DNA of 64,000 nucleotides from Rhodobacteraceae bacterium CCMM004 (GCA_004005435.1 RZWH01000001.1:186001-250000), one strand, 5' to 3'. Shown: positions 8,626 to 17,106, counted from the stretch's first letter. Notes: generated by a model from the letters alone, not told the origin. Translations and numbers: made by a program.

Positions 8626-9725
8626 GTCGTGCCCGTGGTCTGGTCGCTTGCCTGTCCCAGCGCCAGTCCGTCGGCGTCGAAGAAATGCACCCGGTCGGCA
8701 TTGAGCCCGAGGCTGAGCGCGCCGGTCTGCGGCAAGGCTTGGCCCTCGGCCTGAAGGATCGTGATGTCACCGAACGGCAGACGCACGTAGTGATAGGCCC
8801 GGTCGCCCAGATGCTCTGCGCCCAGCGTTGTGAACTGATCCTCGGGGATCGTCAGGTTGCGGCCGCCCACGCTGACATGTTCCGGCCGTACGCCAAGGGT
8901 TCTGGCGGTATCGGGCACAACTCGGTCCAGCGCGATCTCCAGACCGCCCTCCAGCCGAACGACCGCGGCATTCTCTGCGTTCCGCACCGACTCGAACGGC
9001 AGAAAATTCATCGACGGAGACCCGATGAAACCGGCCACGAAGCGGTTGGCAGGGTGGTTGTAGATGTCCAGCGGCGCGCCGACCTGCTGCACATGGCCGC
9101 CATTCATGATCACGACCTGATCGGCGAGCGTCATCGCCTCGACCTGATCGTGCGTGACGAAAATCATCGTCGCACCCAGCTCCTTTTGCAGGCGGGCGAT
9201 CTCAAGCCGCATCTTGACCCTCAGTTCCGCGTCCAGGTTCGACAGAGGTTCGTCGAAGAGGAACACCTCGGGGTTGCGGATCATAGCGCGGCCCATGGCG
9301 ACACGCTGGCGCTGACCGCCCGACAGATCGCGTGGCAGCCGGTCCAGCAGGGGTTCCAGCTCCAGCACCTTGGCGGTCTCGCGCACCTTGAGCTCGATCT
9401 CGGATTTCGGCGTGCCCTTCATCTTGAGCGGAAAGGCCATGTTCTTGAACACGGTCTGGTGCGGGTAAAGAGCGTAGTTCTGAAACACCATCGCACAGCC
9501 GCGCCGTGACGGATCGACGTCGTTCACCAGGCGGTCGCCGATGCGCAGATCGCCGTCGCTGATATCTTCGAGACCCGCGATCATCCGCAGCAGCGTAGAC
9601 TTGCCGCAACCCGACGGGCCCAGAAGGACGGTAAGCTTGTTGGCCGCAATCTCCAGATCGATGCCGTGCAGCACCTCGACCGCGCCATAACGTTTGACCG
9701 CATTGGACAGCGTGACTTGTGACAT
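8622..9725 (-). CDS. Carbohydrate ABC transporter ATP-binding protein (UgpC/MalK type)
   Basis: The 367-residue ATPase has Walker A GPSGCGKST (residues 36-44), the signature LSGGQRQR, Walker B VFLFDEPLSNLD and an H-loop THD, followed by a C-terminal TOBE/OB regulatory domain containing GVRPEHV. This is the layout of CUT1-family ATPases that power import of oligosaccharides, polyols and glycerol-3-phosphate. It lies between the permease genes and DUF624, all in one direction with little or no spacing. Confidence 0.93.
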   Translation of the reverse strand: MSQVTLSNAVKRYGAVEVLHGIDLEIAANKLTVLLGPSGCGKSTLLRMIAGLEDISDGDLRIGDRLVNDVDPSRRGCAMVFQNYALYPHQTVFKNMAFPLKMKGTPKSEIELKVRETAKVLELEPLLDRLPRDLSGGQRQRVAMGRAMIRNPEVFLFDEPLSNLDAELRVKMRLEIARLQKELGATMIFVTHDQVEAMTLADQVVIMNGGHVQQVGAPLDIYNHPANRFVAGFIGSPSMNFLPFESVRNAENAAVVRLEGGLEIALDRVVPDTARTLGVRPEHVSVGGRNLTIPEDQFTTLGAEHLGDRAYHYVRLPFGDITILQAEGQALPQTGALSLGLNADRVHFFDADGLALGQASDQTTGTT

Positions 9726-9729
9726 GGCT

Positions 9730-10731
9730 CTATCCTTTCACCGCACCGGCCATCGCCGAACGGATGAACAGCTTCTGGAAAACGAGGTAAACGACGAGGA
9801 TCGGCGCAAGCGACAGCAGGACGCCGGAAAAGATCGCCTCGAAATTCGTGGTGAATGTGCCGCCGATCGAGGCCACGAAGGCCGGGAGCGTGTAGTTGTC
9901 GGGCCGCAGCAGCACCAGCGCGTGCAACAGGTCGTTCCAGAACCACGGCATGGTGATCGATGCAAAGACCGCGAACGGCGTGCCCATCAGCGGCAGCAGG
10001 ATGTAGAGGAAGTAATGGTAATGCTTGCCCCCATCCATCGCGACGGATTCCTTGAGCTCCCGCGGGACGGTCGCGATATACGAGGTGAACACCATCGTCG
10101 ACAGCGCCCCGCCCTTGATATGCAGCAGGATCAGCGACATCAGGCTGTTCTCCAGCCCCAGATACCGCGTGATGATGATGTATTGCGGCAGGATCACCAT
10201 CATCGGCGGAATGATCATGTTCAGAAGATAGGAGTTGTAGACGAACATGTGCCATCGACGTCGGAACCCTGCCAGGGCCGAGCCGGTCATGATCCCCAGT
10301 AACGCCCCCACCAGCACCGAGGCACCTGTGACCACGATGGTTGCGATCAACGAGCGGACAAAGCCGTTGTTCACGATCGTGTAGATGCCGTTGTATTGAA
10401 CGTAGGGCTCCAGATAGTCGCGGATCCGGTCGGGCTCGATCCCATATTGCTCGGCGATCTGGCTCAGCTTGAGCTGCGGGTTCAGATAGCCCTTGATCTC
10501 CATCGCGTTGCGAAAGGCGCGTGCATCCACGTTATAGATCGTGGACAGATCGCCGATCCGCGAGTTCATCGACAGGTCGCGACGCTCGGGGATCCACAGA
10601 TGCAGTTCCGTGCTTTGGATCGTCGGCGTAAAGGCGCGAACCGCGAGAATGTAGAACGGCACGAGCGTCAGCAGACAGTATGCCGACAGCACCACGATCA
10701 GCAGCGTGTTCTTGGTCGATGCTTTACCCAT
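9730..10731 (-). CDS. Carbohydrate ABC transporter permease (MalG/UgpE type) with enlarged first loop
   Basis: The 333-residue inner-membrane subunit has the EAA-type coupling loop (ELKESVAMDGGKHYHYFLYILLP region) and six expected helices. Between the first helix (about residues 9-31) and the conserved core there are roughly 80 residues of polar sequence, including TIYNVDARAFRNAMEIKGY, more than the usual short periplasmic loop. The enlarged loop may contact the binding protein or substrate. Its start overlaps the stop of the partner permease by one base. Confidence 0.9.
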   Translation of the reverse strand: MGKASTKNTLLIVVLSAYCLLTLVPFYILAVRAFTPTIQSTELHLWIPERRDLSMNSRIGDLSTIYNVDARAFRNAMEIKGYLNPQLKLSQIAEQYGIEPDRIRDYLEPYVQYNGIYTIVNNGFVRSLIATIVVTGASVLVGALLGIMTGSALAGFRRRWHMFVYNSYLLNMIIPPMMVILPQYIIITRYLGLENSLMSLILLHIKGGALSTMVFTSYIATVPRELKESVAMDGGKHYHYFLYILLPLMGTPFAVFASITMPWFWNDLLHALVLLRPDNYTLPAFVASIGGTFTTNFEAIFSGVLLSLAPILVVYLVFQKLFIRSAMAGAVKG

Positions 10732-11711
10732 CAGTGATAGCTCATCTTCTTTTGCAGGCGGTTGAGCCAGAAGGCCAAGAACACCAGCGGTAGAAAGATC
10801 ACCAGCGACGCCGTGATCCCCTGGGCGAGCGTGCCGATCTTGGCCCCGCCCATCGTCGCCGACCCAAAGCCCAACTGGTAGATAAAGATCGACATGAACT
10901 CGGCGTTCTGGTTGCCGGCCAGGGCGCCAAGCCCGACAAGCTCGTCGAAGATTCCGAAGGAGTTGATGATCGAAAAGATCGTCGCGATGATGATCGAGGG
11001 CACGATTTGGGGCAGGTAGATGTACCAGACCCGCTTCCAGTAACCGGCCCCGTCCATACGCGCAGATTCGATGGTTTCGGTGGGGATCGCCAGAAGGCCG
11101 CCCAGAAACAGCGCCATGTTGAAGCCCGCCGCCTTCCAGCCGTACATGAACGGCAAGACGAACAGGGCGGTGGTTTCGCTCTTGGCGTCAAAGGCGTTCC
11201 CATCCGCGCCCAGCTCGGACACGATCAGGTTGAACGACCCGGTGTCGGTGGAAAACAGCATCACCATGATGAGACCCACGCCGATGCCCGACAGCATCCA
11301 AGGCATGTAGATGATGGTGAAAAAGATCCCCTTCAGCTTGGACACCAGTTCGAACATCGCCAGCGCCAAAAGAAAACCGAACAGGAATACCATGAGATAG
11401 TTGACGACCGAGAAGATCACCGTGCGCCGGAGCGCCTGGTAAAGGCGATCGTCAAGCGGCGCCTGGAACAGCGAGGCGATGTTGTCGAACCCGACCCAAT
11501 TCACGTCTTGGTCCAGGAAATCGACCTGATCGGTAAAGATGATCGGCAGCGCAATCGCAAAGGGCAAAAGCTGTAGCCCGATATAGATGACATATTGCGG
11601 CGCGATATAGATCAGGTCGGTCAGGAACTCGCGTCTGCTGCGGGCCCGTGCGGCCTGGGTGCGCGTGCCCTCCGAAGAGGCCACGCGCGCGGAGCTTTCA
11701 CTCGGTTTCAT
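10731..11711 (-). CDS. Carbohydrate ABC transporter permease (MalF/UgpA type)
   Basis: The 326-residue permease has a polar N-terminus, about six transmembrane segments and the coupling motif ESARMDGAGYWKRVWYIYLP, which binds the ATPase. It is the heterodimer partner of the permease that follows. The gene starts 48 bases after the binding-protein stop and is in the same transcription unit. The first helix (residues 39-57) follows a long basic cytoplasmic tail. Confidence 0.92.
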   Translation of the reverse strand: MKPSESSARVASSEGTRTQAARARSRREFLTDLIYIAPQYVIYIGLQLLPFAIALPIIFTDQVDFLDQDVNWVGFDNIASLFQAPLDDRLYQALRRTVIFSVVNYLMVFLFGFLLALAMFELVSKLKGIFFTIIYMPWMLSGIGVGLIMVMLFSTDTGSFNLIVSELGADGNAFDAKSETTALFVLPFMYGWKAAGFNMALFLGGLLAIPTETIESARMDGAGYWKRVWYIYLPQIVPSIIIATIFSIINSFGIFDELVGLGALAGNQNAEFMSIFIYQLGFGSATMGGAKIGTLAQGITASLVIFLPLVFLAFWLNRLQKKMSYH

Positions 11712-11759
11712 CTACGGGTTCCTGCTCTTGCCACGCTCGACTGACGGTATCCGATCAGC

Positions 11760-13115
11760 CTATTGGCCGTAGGACTGGTCCCACCTCGCCTGCATCAGTT
11801 CCAGCAACTCTTCGAGGCTGGTTTCGCCGGACACATAGGCACCGATCTCGGATGCCATCGCGTTGTCCTCGACGACAAAGGGCGTCCCGCTCTTTTGCAT
11901 CGGACCGGCCGCCGCCTGTCCGCCCAGCGAGTTGTCGAAGGTGATCTCACCGGCATCGAGCGCCGGGCCGACGAGTTTGACGTATTGCGGGTTTTGCAGT
12001 TCGACACCGCCCTGGTCGGTCAGATCCATGGCCGGAAGATAGCCGATGGCTTCGGCCCGCAGTTTGACGATTTCGGGCGAGGTCCACCAGTAGAACGCTT
12101 TCTTGGCCGCTTCGAAGTTGGGATCGTCCATGTTGCCTGCGAACAAGGCCGAACCCCGGTCCGCCGTGGTCGCATCCTGCCAGACGACGCCGTTCTCGTT
12201 CGGCGGGAAGAAGATCCCGTCAAGCTCTGCATCCGGGTTTTGCGCCAGCACCTTGTTCCACAGCCAGGGGCCGTGAACCGCCATGATGGACTTGCCGGTG
12301 ATAAAGCTGGCCTCGTACTCCTGTTCCCAGGCGCGGGTCCACCAGTTTTCCGGGAAATATCCCTTCTCGGTGAATTCCTTAGCCAGTTCCAGGGCGGGGA
12401 CCATCGGGTTGTTTTCCTGATCGGTCCAGGCGATTTCGCCGGTCCAGAGACGGCGGAAATCCTCTTTGGTGGCGCCCATCCCGACACCCCAGGCTTCCAA
12501 AAGCCACCGGCCCCAGAACCGCGGATGCCAGCCGATGTCGAGCACGTAGTTCACGTCGTCGCGCGTGTCGACATGGGCCTTGAGCTCTTCCAGGAGCGCC
12601 CGCAAATCGTCGACCGAACCGATCGACTTGGGGTCCAGCCCCGCCTTCTCCATCTCGTCGGCATAGTAGATGAGGTTTAGGAAAAGCCCGCCTTGGACGT
12701 TGAACGCGGGCGCATAGCCTTCGACGCCGTGGGTCTGCTCGAAGATCGTTCGGGCGTCGTAATTCGCCTTGTCCCAGTTGGGGAAATCGATGTCGAGCAG
12801 GTTGACGTAGGTTTTGTAGTTGTCCCGGGTCGGGAAGGTCAGACCGCGAATGTCGGGCGGATCCCCCGCAGCGACGCGGGCCTGGAACGCGGCTTCGGTA
12901 TCTTCATTGATCGAGAAAAGCTCGATCTTCACGCCGGGATTCTCCTCTTCGTACAGGTCCCAGATGGCACGGTCCTGCGCGAAGTATTCCGGCTGGGTCG
13001 CGGACACCTCGATCACGGTCTCCTGTGCAGCGACCGGCGCCGCGAAGGCGGCCAGCGCAAGTCCGGCCAGCGCCGACCGCGCCGAACGTCCTACGTTTGT
13101 CGATTTTTCTGACAT
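11760..13115 (-). CDS. Carbohydrate ABC transporter substrate-binding protein (family 1)
   Basis: The 451-residue protein begins with a signal peptide ending near PVAAQE (cleavage about residue 30) and continues VIEVSATQPEYFAQDRAIWDLYEEENP, the usual opening of extracellular family 1 sugar receptors. The C-terminal helical part (SLEELLELMQARWDQ) also fits. It delivers substrate to the two downstream permeases in the periplasm. As the first gene of the minus-strand unit, it lies 47 bases downstream of a TGGTATAAT element. The gene is longer than most ABC sugar receptors. Confidence 0.92.
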   Translation of the reverse strand: MSEKSTNVGRSARSALAGLALAAFAAPVAAQETVIEVSATQPEYFAQDRAIWDLYEEENPGVKIELFSINEDTEAAFQARVAAGDPPDIRGLTFPTRDNYKTYVNLLDIDFPNWDKANYDARTIFEQTHGVEGYAPAFNVQGGLFLNLIYYADEMEKAGLDPKSIGSVDDLRALLEELKAHVDTRDDVNYVLDIGWHPRFWGRWLLEAWGVGMGATKEDFRRLWTGEIAWTDQENNPMVPALELAKEFTEKGYFPENWWTRAWEQEYEASFITGKSIMAVHGPWLWNKVLAQNPDAELDGIFFPPNENGVVWQDATTADRGSALFAGNMDDPNFEAAKKAFYWWTSPEIVKLRAEAIGYLPAMDLTDQGGVELQNPQYVKLVGPALDAGEITFDNSLGGQAAAGPMQKSGTPFVVEDNAMASEIGAYVSGETSLEELLELMQARWDQSYGQ

Positions 13116-13161
13116 TAGGTCCTCCCTACCACATATTAGATCATTTCTCCATTATCATGTC

Positions 13162-13170
13162 ATTATACCA
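13162..13170 (-). promoter_or_regulatory. TGGTATAAT element upstream of the ABC operon
   Basis: On the minus strand the sequence is TGGTATAAT, a full match to an extended -10 (TG-n-TATAAT), with the binding-protein ATG 47 bases downstream. No convincing -35 is visible, as expected for extended -10 promoters. It differs at one base from the elements at 527-535 and 1484-1492. Confidence 0.5.
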
Positions 13171-13324
13171 GTTACAATCCACAAAACACAGCTCTCCTCT
13201 AGCCTCACAACCCGTTCGTGTGCGCAGGACCGCGTGGCTCACCGCCCGAAAATCGAGCGGTGACAAGGTCCGACCTCGTCTGGCAGTCGGATGCGCCGGT
13301 CGTCTTTCTTCCCGACGTCCCAAG

Positions 13325-13626
13325 GCAAACCGTGGGCCCGCTTCCGACGGGCTCATAGACGCGTTAATAGACAGGGGGATCCGTGCCGTTCAGGGCTGAT
13401 CCGATCCACCAGATCAGATCTCGTCGCCCCTCAGCCCGGGTCGGAGCCCCCGCGAGGCACCCGTTGACCGTGCCAAGCGCAGCTACCAACGGCGCACCCG
13501 GATCGAGACCGTGTTCGGCAGGCTCACGACTGGGCACCGCATCGCACCCCGATACGACAGATGCCCCAAGGCCCTCGCTCAGCCCCGGCAGCTCGCTGCG
13601 ACCGTCATCTGTTGGCTATGGGGCCT
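13325..13626 (+). pseudogene. Remnant of an IS5-type transposase (C-terminal part)
   Basis: In one reading frame the segment gives SDGLIDALIDRGIRAV, a stop at 13397-13399, and then DRAKRSYQRRTRIETVFGRL followed by RYDRCPK and LAATVICWL. These match the C-terminal end of IS5-group DDE transposases, including the Y-x2-R-x3-E of the Y(2)R(3)E(6)K motif; the final K is T here. The N-terminal two thirds is missing, there is an internal stop, and no terminal inverted repeats were found, so this is a decayed fragment. It lies just outside the lower-GC catabolic block. Confidence 0.65.
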
Positions 13627-13960
13627 GAGCCTGAGCTCTCCCATAGGTTCGGGATACACGTTTGCACGCTGTCCGATTTCTCGGGACCAGGTCAGTCGAG
13701 AACAGACACCGTGGCGTCCGCCAGTCCCGGGACGGCACGGGACCGCCGCGATAGTGGGCCGGACAGAACCCCGGGGCCAAGTCCCCTGGTCTTTGGACAC
13801 GGTTCTGGCCCACCCCTACGACCTGGCAAGCGAGCCCTTCGCCGGCGGACGTGGCAGCGGTCGTCGTCCGCCGCTTCGGGGCGCGACTGGGACGGGGGCA
13901 CCGGCGGGCCACGGCCGACGGGACCCGCAACGGGGGCGGCCGCCACTGTAAACTTTTCTG
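13627..13960. other. Non-coding or decayed sequence, nothing recognisable
   Basis: Between the transposase remnant and the FNR-like box I see no gene with a credible start, ribosome binding site and protein-like composition. The open frames here are arginine/glycine/proline-rich shadows of high-GC DNA. It may be more of the decayed mobile element. Confidence 0.4.
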
Positions 13961-13967
13961 GACAGCC

Positions 13968-13981
13968 CTGACGTAAATCAA
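13968..13981. promoter_or_regulatory. FNR/FnrL-like box
   Basis: The sequence CTGACGTAAATCAA matches the FNR/Anr consensus TTGAT-N4-ATCAA at eight of ten specified positions. It is centred about 56 bases upstream of the DUF6455 start. Oxygen-responsive control would suit the formate dehydrogenase-type genes downstream. One imperfect match can arise by chance. Confidence 0.4.
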
Positions 13982-14030
13982 TTTCCCTGAGGCGAGTTCC
14001 GGTGTAGGCTTCACCTTGGGGGAGATGCCG

Positions 14031-14351
14031 ATGCCAGTGACAAAACTCACCGCCATGGACGCCGACATCCGACGCCGCTTTGCGCTTTATCGGCGCATGT
14101 CGCGGCACGCCAGGGTCAGCCTGTCCGACGACGCCCTGCCCGCCTGCCAGAACGACCTGCGCGCCGCACTGCTGGCCTGCGCCCGGTGCCGCAACCTCGA
14201 TTGCTGCACCGCCTGGCTGGACCAGGACCGGCCAGGCGTTCCGCTGTTCTGCCAAGCCCGGGGCAACTTTCTGAGCCTTGCCGACGCGCCGCCGGAGAGG
14301 GCGCCCGCCGCGGCACGGACAGGGGCGCGGGTCCTGTCGCCCTGCTCCTGA
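14031..14351 (+). CDS. DUF6455-family cysteine-rich protein
   Basis: The 106-residue protein has a core of paired cysteines, CARCRNLDCCTAWL and a later FCQARGNF, matching the pattern I recall for DUF6455, small alphaproteobacterial proteins of unknown function with a possible metal or redox site. ATG 14031 is preferred over 14025 because GGGGGAG at 14018-14024 is then at a normal distance. It lies 50 bases after an FNR-like box and 92 bases before the cytochrome b gene. Confidence 0.65.
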   Translation: MPVTKLTAMDADIRRRFALYRRMSRHARVSLSDDALPACQNDLRAALLACARCRNLDCCTAWLDQDRPGVPLFCQARGNFLSLADAPPERAPAAARTGARVLSPCS

Positions 14352-14443
14352 CAGGGCCGGTCCGCGGCGCCACGCCGACCCTTTCCAAAGGGCGGTCCAG
14401 AGGGTAGCCTCCGGGCCAAACGGGAGGGAGGCCCCAAGTCGTC

Positions 14444-15688
14444 ATGAGCGCACGCACGTCGTCCGGTATCGGACTGTTTCTGCTGGTCTTCGTCGGCCTG
14501 GTGGCCGCGGCCCTGATCGGAACCGCGGTGATCGACCGGCCCGAGCCGCTGCCTGAGATCTCGCGCGAAGCCACCGGCGGCGCACAGACCCTGGAGGACA
14601 TCCTGCGCCGCCAGGAAGGCCTGCACACCGGGCAGAAGACCGACCCAGAGCCGAACGTCGATCCGTCCGTGGGCGCCCTGTCGACCCGGGGCAGCGCCTC
14701 GGACCCCGACCTCTGGCGCGGCCTGCGCTACGACACCGCCAACGTGACCACGCAGCAGCAGGGGCCGGCCGCCACGGTGCTAATCCAGGACGGCGGGATG
14801 CGCTGGCTGGAATGGCGCAACGGCCCGCTCAAGGAATGGGGCGCGTGGCTGTTGATCGGGACGCTGGTGGCGCTGGCTCTGTTCTACCTGGTCCGCGGCC
14901 GCATCCGCATCGACGGCGAAAAGACGGGGCATAAGGTCAAGCGCTTCGCGGGGATCGAGCGCTTCGGCCACTGGCTCCTGGCCGGGTCCTTCATCATCCT
15001 GGGGATCACCGGGCTCTTGGTCCTCTTCGGCCGCATCGCGATCATCCCGTTGGTCGGGCGCGACGCCTATGCGCCCATCGCGGCGGCGTCGAAATGGGTC
15101 CACAACAGCGTGGCCTGGGCGTTCATGCTCGGCCTCGTCCTGGTGTTCGTTATGTGGGTCATCCACAACCTGCCCAACCGCCACGACCTGCGCTGGCTGG
15201 CCCAGGGCGGGGGGCTCTTCGGCGGCGGCCACCCCCCGGCCAAGAAGTTCAACGCGGGCCAAAAGCTGATCTTTTGGAGCACCATCGTGCTCGGCGCGTC
15301 GATCTCGGCCTCGGGCCTGTCGCTTCTGTTCCCGTTCGAACTGCCCATGTTCGCCAAGACCTTCGACGTGCTGAACGCCACGGGCCTGCCCGAACTGGTG
15401 GGCTTCGGCACCCTGCCGACCGAGATGGCACCGCACGAGGAGATGCAGCTCGCGCAGCTCTGGCACTCCATCGTCGCCTTCGTCTTCATCGCCATCATCC
15501 TTGCCCATATCTACCTCGGCTCCATCGGCATGGAGGGCGCCTTCGACGCCATGGGCCGCGGCAAGGTCGAGCTGCAATGGGCGCGCGAGCACCACGGCTT
15601 GTGGGTCGAAGAGCTGGAGCGCAAGGGCAAGACCCCCGACACCACCGACACCTCCGACGGCAAGGGCACCGCCACGCCGGCGGAGTGA
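14444..15688 (+). CDS. Formate dehydrogenase gamma subunit (membrane cytochrome b)
   Basis: The 414-residue protein has an N-terminal helix (about 10-28), a periplasmic segment of some 100 residues and then four further transmembrane helices beginning near 137. Within them are GIERFGHWLLAGSFIILGITG, WVHNSVAWAF and LWHSIVAFVFIAIILAHIYLG, whose histidines are the expected haem b ligands of FdnI/FdoI-type subunits. This subunit passes electrons from formate dehydrogenase to quinone. The unusual point is that neither the catalytic alpha nor the iron-sulfur beta subunit is adjacent. The following gene starts five bases after the stop. Confidence 0.88.
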   Translation: MSARTSSGIGLFLLVFVGLVAAALIGTAVIDRPEPLPEISREATGGAQTLEDILRRQEGLHTGQKTDPEPNVDPSVGALSTRGSASDPDLWRGLRYDTANVTTQQQGPAATVLIQDGGMRWLEWRNGPLKEWGAWLLIGTLVALALFYLVRGRIRIDGEKTGHKVKRFAGIERFGHWLLAGSFIILGITGLLVLFGRIAIIPLVGRDAYAPIAAASKWVHNSVAWAFMLGLVLVFVMWVIHNLPNRHDLRWLAQGGGLFGGGHPPAKKFNAGQKLIFWSTIVLGASISASGLSLLFPFELPMFAKTFDVLNATGLPELVGFGTLPTEMAPHEEMQLAQLWHSIVAFVFIAIILAHIYLGSIGMEGAFDAMGRGKVELQWAREHHGLWVEELERKGKTPDTTDTSDGKGTATPAE

Positions 15689-15693
15689 GGCGG

Positions 15694-16977
15694 ATGCGTA
15701 GCCTGCTCTGGGCTCTGGCGATGGGCGCGGCGACGACGGCCGCGGCGGACGGTTTCGCCCGGCTGGAGGGGCACGGCGGCCCGGTCATGGGGCTGGACGT
15801 GGGCCACGAGGGACAGGTCGCCTCGGCGAGCTTCGACAACGCGATCGGCCTGTGGCGCGACGGCGCGCCAGAGTGGTTCGACGGCCACCGCGCTGCGGTC
15901 AACGCCGTCGCCTTCGTCCCTGGCGGGCTGGCCTCGGGCGGGGACGACACCGATCTGAGGCTCTGGCGCGCGGGCGAGGCGACGCGCCACCCCGGCCACA
16001 CGGCCAAGATCATGGACATCGCCGTCGCCCCGGACGGCGCCACGCTGGCCACCGCCAGTTGGGACCGTCGCATCGGCCTCTGGCCCCTCGACGGCGGCGC
16101 CCCGCGGTTCCTGGAGGGTCATGCTGTGGGGGTGAACGCCGTCGCCTTCTCTCCCGATGGGCGCCTGCTGTGGTCGGCAGGCGGCGACGGCACGCTCAGG
16201 GAATGGGACGTGGCGACGGGCGCCCAAACGCGCATGATCAAGTCCCACGGATTCGGCCTCAACGAGATGGTGGCGGACCCCGCGGGCGTCTGGCTGGCCT
16301 ACGGCGCCATCGACGGCGGCACCCGGGTGGTCGACGCCGCGACCGGGGCCGAGCGCGCCGACCTGACCGCCGGGCGCCGCCCGATCCTGGCCATGGCCAC
16401 CGACCCTGCCGGGCGGCACCTCGCGGTGGGCGATGGCGAGGGCTACATCATGGTGGTCGACACCGCCGACTGGTCGATCGCCCACGACTTTCGCGCCACC
16501 CGCGCCGGACCCGTGTGGGCGCTCGCCTTCTCCCCCGACGGCGGCACGCTGTATGCCGGGGGGCTGGAGTCCGCGATCCACGCCTGGCCGCTCCACGCGC
16601 TCGACACCGCGCCGCCGATGGACGATGCCGACCAGAGCTTTCTCCGCCCGCCGGGCGAGATGGAGAACGGCGAGCGGCAGTTCGCCAGGAAATGCTCGAT
16701 CTGCCACACGCTGACACCCGGCAGCGCGCGCCGCGCCGGTCCGACGCTGCACGGCGTTTTCGGCCGTCCGGCAGGCCGCGTTCCCGACTACAACTACTCG
16801 CCGACCCTTGCAGGCTCGGACATCGTGTGGGACGAAGACAGCATAGACGCCCTCTTCGACCTCGGACCCGACCATTTCATCCCCGGCTCGAAGATGCCGA
16901 TGCAGCGCATCGTCGCGCCGCAGGACCGGGCGGACCTGATCGCCTATCTGCGCCGCACCACGCGCCCTCAGGAGTGA
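15694..16977 (+). CDS. WD40 beta-propeller / cytochrome c fusion protein, periplasmic
   Basis: The 427-residue protein starts with a signal peptide (MRSLLWALAMGAATTAAADG). Residues about 25-305 contain repeated WD40-like blades, for example LASGGDDTDLRLW, LATASWDRRIGLWPL and LLWSAGGDGTLREWD. The C-terminal 100 residues form a class I cytochrome c domain with haem motif C334-SIC337-H338 and a candidate axial methionine at 401 or 403 (GSKMPM). It probably carries or relays electrons in the periplasm. ATG 15694 gives a clean signal peptide. Partnership with the cytochrome b subunit is inferred from adjacency. Confidence 0.85.
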   Translation: MRSLLWALAMGAATTAAADGFARLEGHGGPVMGLDVGHEGQVASASFDNAIGLWRDGAPEWFDGHRAAVNAVAFVPGGLASGGDDTDLRLWRAGEATRHPGHTAKIMDIAVAPDGATLATASWDRRIGLWPLDGGAPRFLEGHAVGVNAVAFSPDGRLLWSAGGDGTLREWDVATGAQTRMIKSHGFGLNEMVADPAGVWLAYGAIDGGTRVVDAATGAERADLTAGRRPILAMATDPAGRHLAVGDGEGYIMVVDTADWSIAHDFRATRAGPVWALAFSPDGGTLYAGGLESAIHAWPLHALDTAPPMDDADQSFLRPPGEMENGERQFARKCSICHTLTPGSARRAGPTLHGVFGRPAGRVPDYNYSPTLAGSDIVWDEDSIDALFDLGPDHFIPGSKMPMQRIVAPQDRADLIAYLRRTTRPQE

Positions 16978-16980
16978 CCG

Positions 16981-17106
16981 ATGAAAGCCATGTTCCTCGC
17001 CTTCCTGGCCATCGCGGTGATCGCCGTCGGCGCCGATTACGCGCTGGACTACGCCGGATGGTCGTCGGCCGAGCGCACCACGGGGGAAGCGGTCCGGCTT
17101 GACTGA
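16981..17106 (+). CDS. 41-residue single-span membrane peptide
   Basis: A short gene begins three bases after the WD40-cytochrome stop and encodes MKAMFLAFLAIAVIAVGADY followed by a 21-residue polar tail (ALDYAGWSSAERTTGEAVRLD). One hydrophobic segment covers residues 4-17, either a membrane anchor or an uncleaved signal. Its stop overlaps the TTG start of the following regulator by eight bases, so it appears to be a translated member of the operon. Function is unknown; a small subunit of the electron-transfer complex is conceivable. Confidence 0.6.
   Translation: MKAMFLAFLAIAVIAVGADYALDYAGWSSAERTTGEAVRLD

Noticed and set aside
6388-8754. A very long open frame on the plus strand opposite the sulfatase and DUF624 genes
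   Set aside because: It runs antisense to well-supported genes, is rich in Arg, His and Gly, and has no domain-like motifs; it is a high-GC shadow.
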